Source: Deltaproteobacteria bacterium (GTDB lineage: Bacteria; Myxococcota_A; UBA9160; UBA4427). From it: 6,573 nt of DNA. The notes under the pieces were generated by a model. The model was not told the origin of the DNA. It made no database searches and saw nothing but the letters and a program-made list of their open reading frames with translations. Below, in pieces: positions 6,319 to 6,573 of the stretch. Every line of letters starts with the position of its first letter. Within the stretch, counting starts at the first letter, position 1. The position numbers and the translations under genes are program-made. Location of the stretch: assembly GCA_011051925.1 (NCBI GenBank), contig DRKE01000265.1:1-6573 (forward strand), in the 5' to 3' direction.

Positions 6319-6573
6319 TCAGCTTCGGGACGGCGGCAGCCGCACGCGAAGCGCGAGTTCTTCGAGCTGTTCCGGCGCGACGGGCGACGGTGCTTCCATC
6401 AACAGATCCTGGCCCCGTTGGGTCTTGGGGAAGGCAATCACGTCGCGCAGGTTGTCGACGCCGGCCAGCTTCATGACCCAGCGATCGAAGCCGAAGGCGA
6501 ATCCGCCATGGGGCGGCGCACCGGTTTCGAGGGCATTCAGCAGGAAGCCGAAGCTCCGTTCCATCTCCTCGTC
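6319..6573 (-). CDS. aspS: Aspartyl-tRNA synthetase, C-terminal part (cut by window edge)
   Basis: Only the last 84 residues are in the window; the gene continues beyond 6573. The fragment contains class II synthetase motif 3 as GGFAFGFDR, whose arginine (residue 31 of the fragment) binds ATP, followed by RDVIAFPKTQRGQDLL and EAPSPV, which are characteristic of the bacterial-type AspRS C terminus. The final residues (QLEELALRVR) match the usual end of the protein, so the stop at 6321-6319 is the natural one. The full enzyme charges tRNA(Asp) with aspartate. Whether it is discriminating or also charges tRNA(Asn) cannot be judged without the anticodon-binding domain. AsnRS and LysRS are the related alternatives but fit the FPKTQ segment less well. 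Confidence 0.9.
   Translation of the reverse strand, partial: DEEMERSFGFLLNALETGAPPHGGFAFGFDRWVMKLAGVDNLRDVIAFPKTQRGQDLLMEAPSPVAPEQLEELALRVRLPPSRS

Noticed and set aside
5313..6476. Long plus-strand open frame (387 codons) opposite mdh and the aspS end
   Set aside because: The translation is His/Asp/Arg-rich and low in complexity, and it spans two genes and two intergenic gaps on the other strand. mdh and aspS account for the coding signal.

Overview
This GC-rich window is a piece of a bacterial chromosome devoted almost entirely to central carbon metabolism. Two gene groups converge on a 25-bp gap near position 3250. On the plus strand are korA and korB, the two-subunit 2-oxoglutarate:ferredoxin oxidoreductase. 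On the minus strand, read from right to left, are the last 84 codons of aspS (aspartyl-tRNA synthetase), mdh (malate dehydrogenase of the lactate-dehydrogenase-like type), sucC and sucD (the two subunits of succinyl-CoA synthetase).

Layout: positions 1-34 may hold the first codons of a divergent minus-strand gene (weak call). Positions 35-336 are non-coding and probably carry the korA promoter. korA (337-2190) and korB (2216-3241) form a tight pair. A GC-rich hairpin lies in the gap between korB and sucD. sucD (3267-4145) and sucC (4145-5314) overlap by one base, mdh (5358-6287) is 43 bp upstream of sucC, and aspS (to 6573, running off the window) is 31 bp upstream of mdh. The spacing suggests one aspS-mdh-sucC-sucD transcript.

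Together the enzymes cover 2-oxoglutarate <-> succinyl-CoA (KorAB, with ferredoxin), succinyl-CoA <-> succinate (SucCD, making or using a nucleoside triphosphate) and malate <-> oxaloacetate (Mdh, NAD). All three are reversible, so the locus fits a ferredoxin-linked oxidative TCA cycle and would also fit a reductive branch. No ferredoxin, citrate-cleaving enzyme, fumarate reductase or classical 2-oxoglutarate dehydrogenase gene is visible, so the direction cannot be decided here.

The organism is a high-GC bacterium. The fused gamma-alpha KorA paired with KorB, the LDH-like Mdh and the mdh-sucC-sucD order are found across several phyla (for example Acidobacteria-like, former Deltaproteobacteria-like and other environmental lineages), and I cannot name the phylum from the window. 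There are no RNA genes, insertion sequences, CRISPR arrays or phage genes. I see no clearly new system. The most unusual feature is in SucD: the conserved CoA-binding loop is one residue shorter than in E. coli and reads as a GxGxxG motif.
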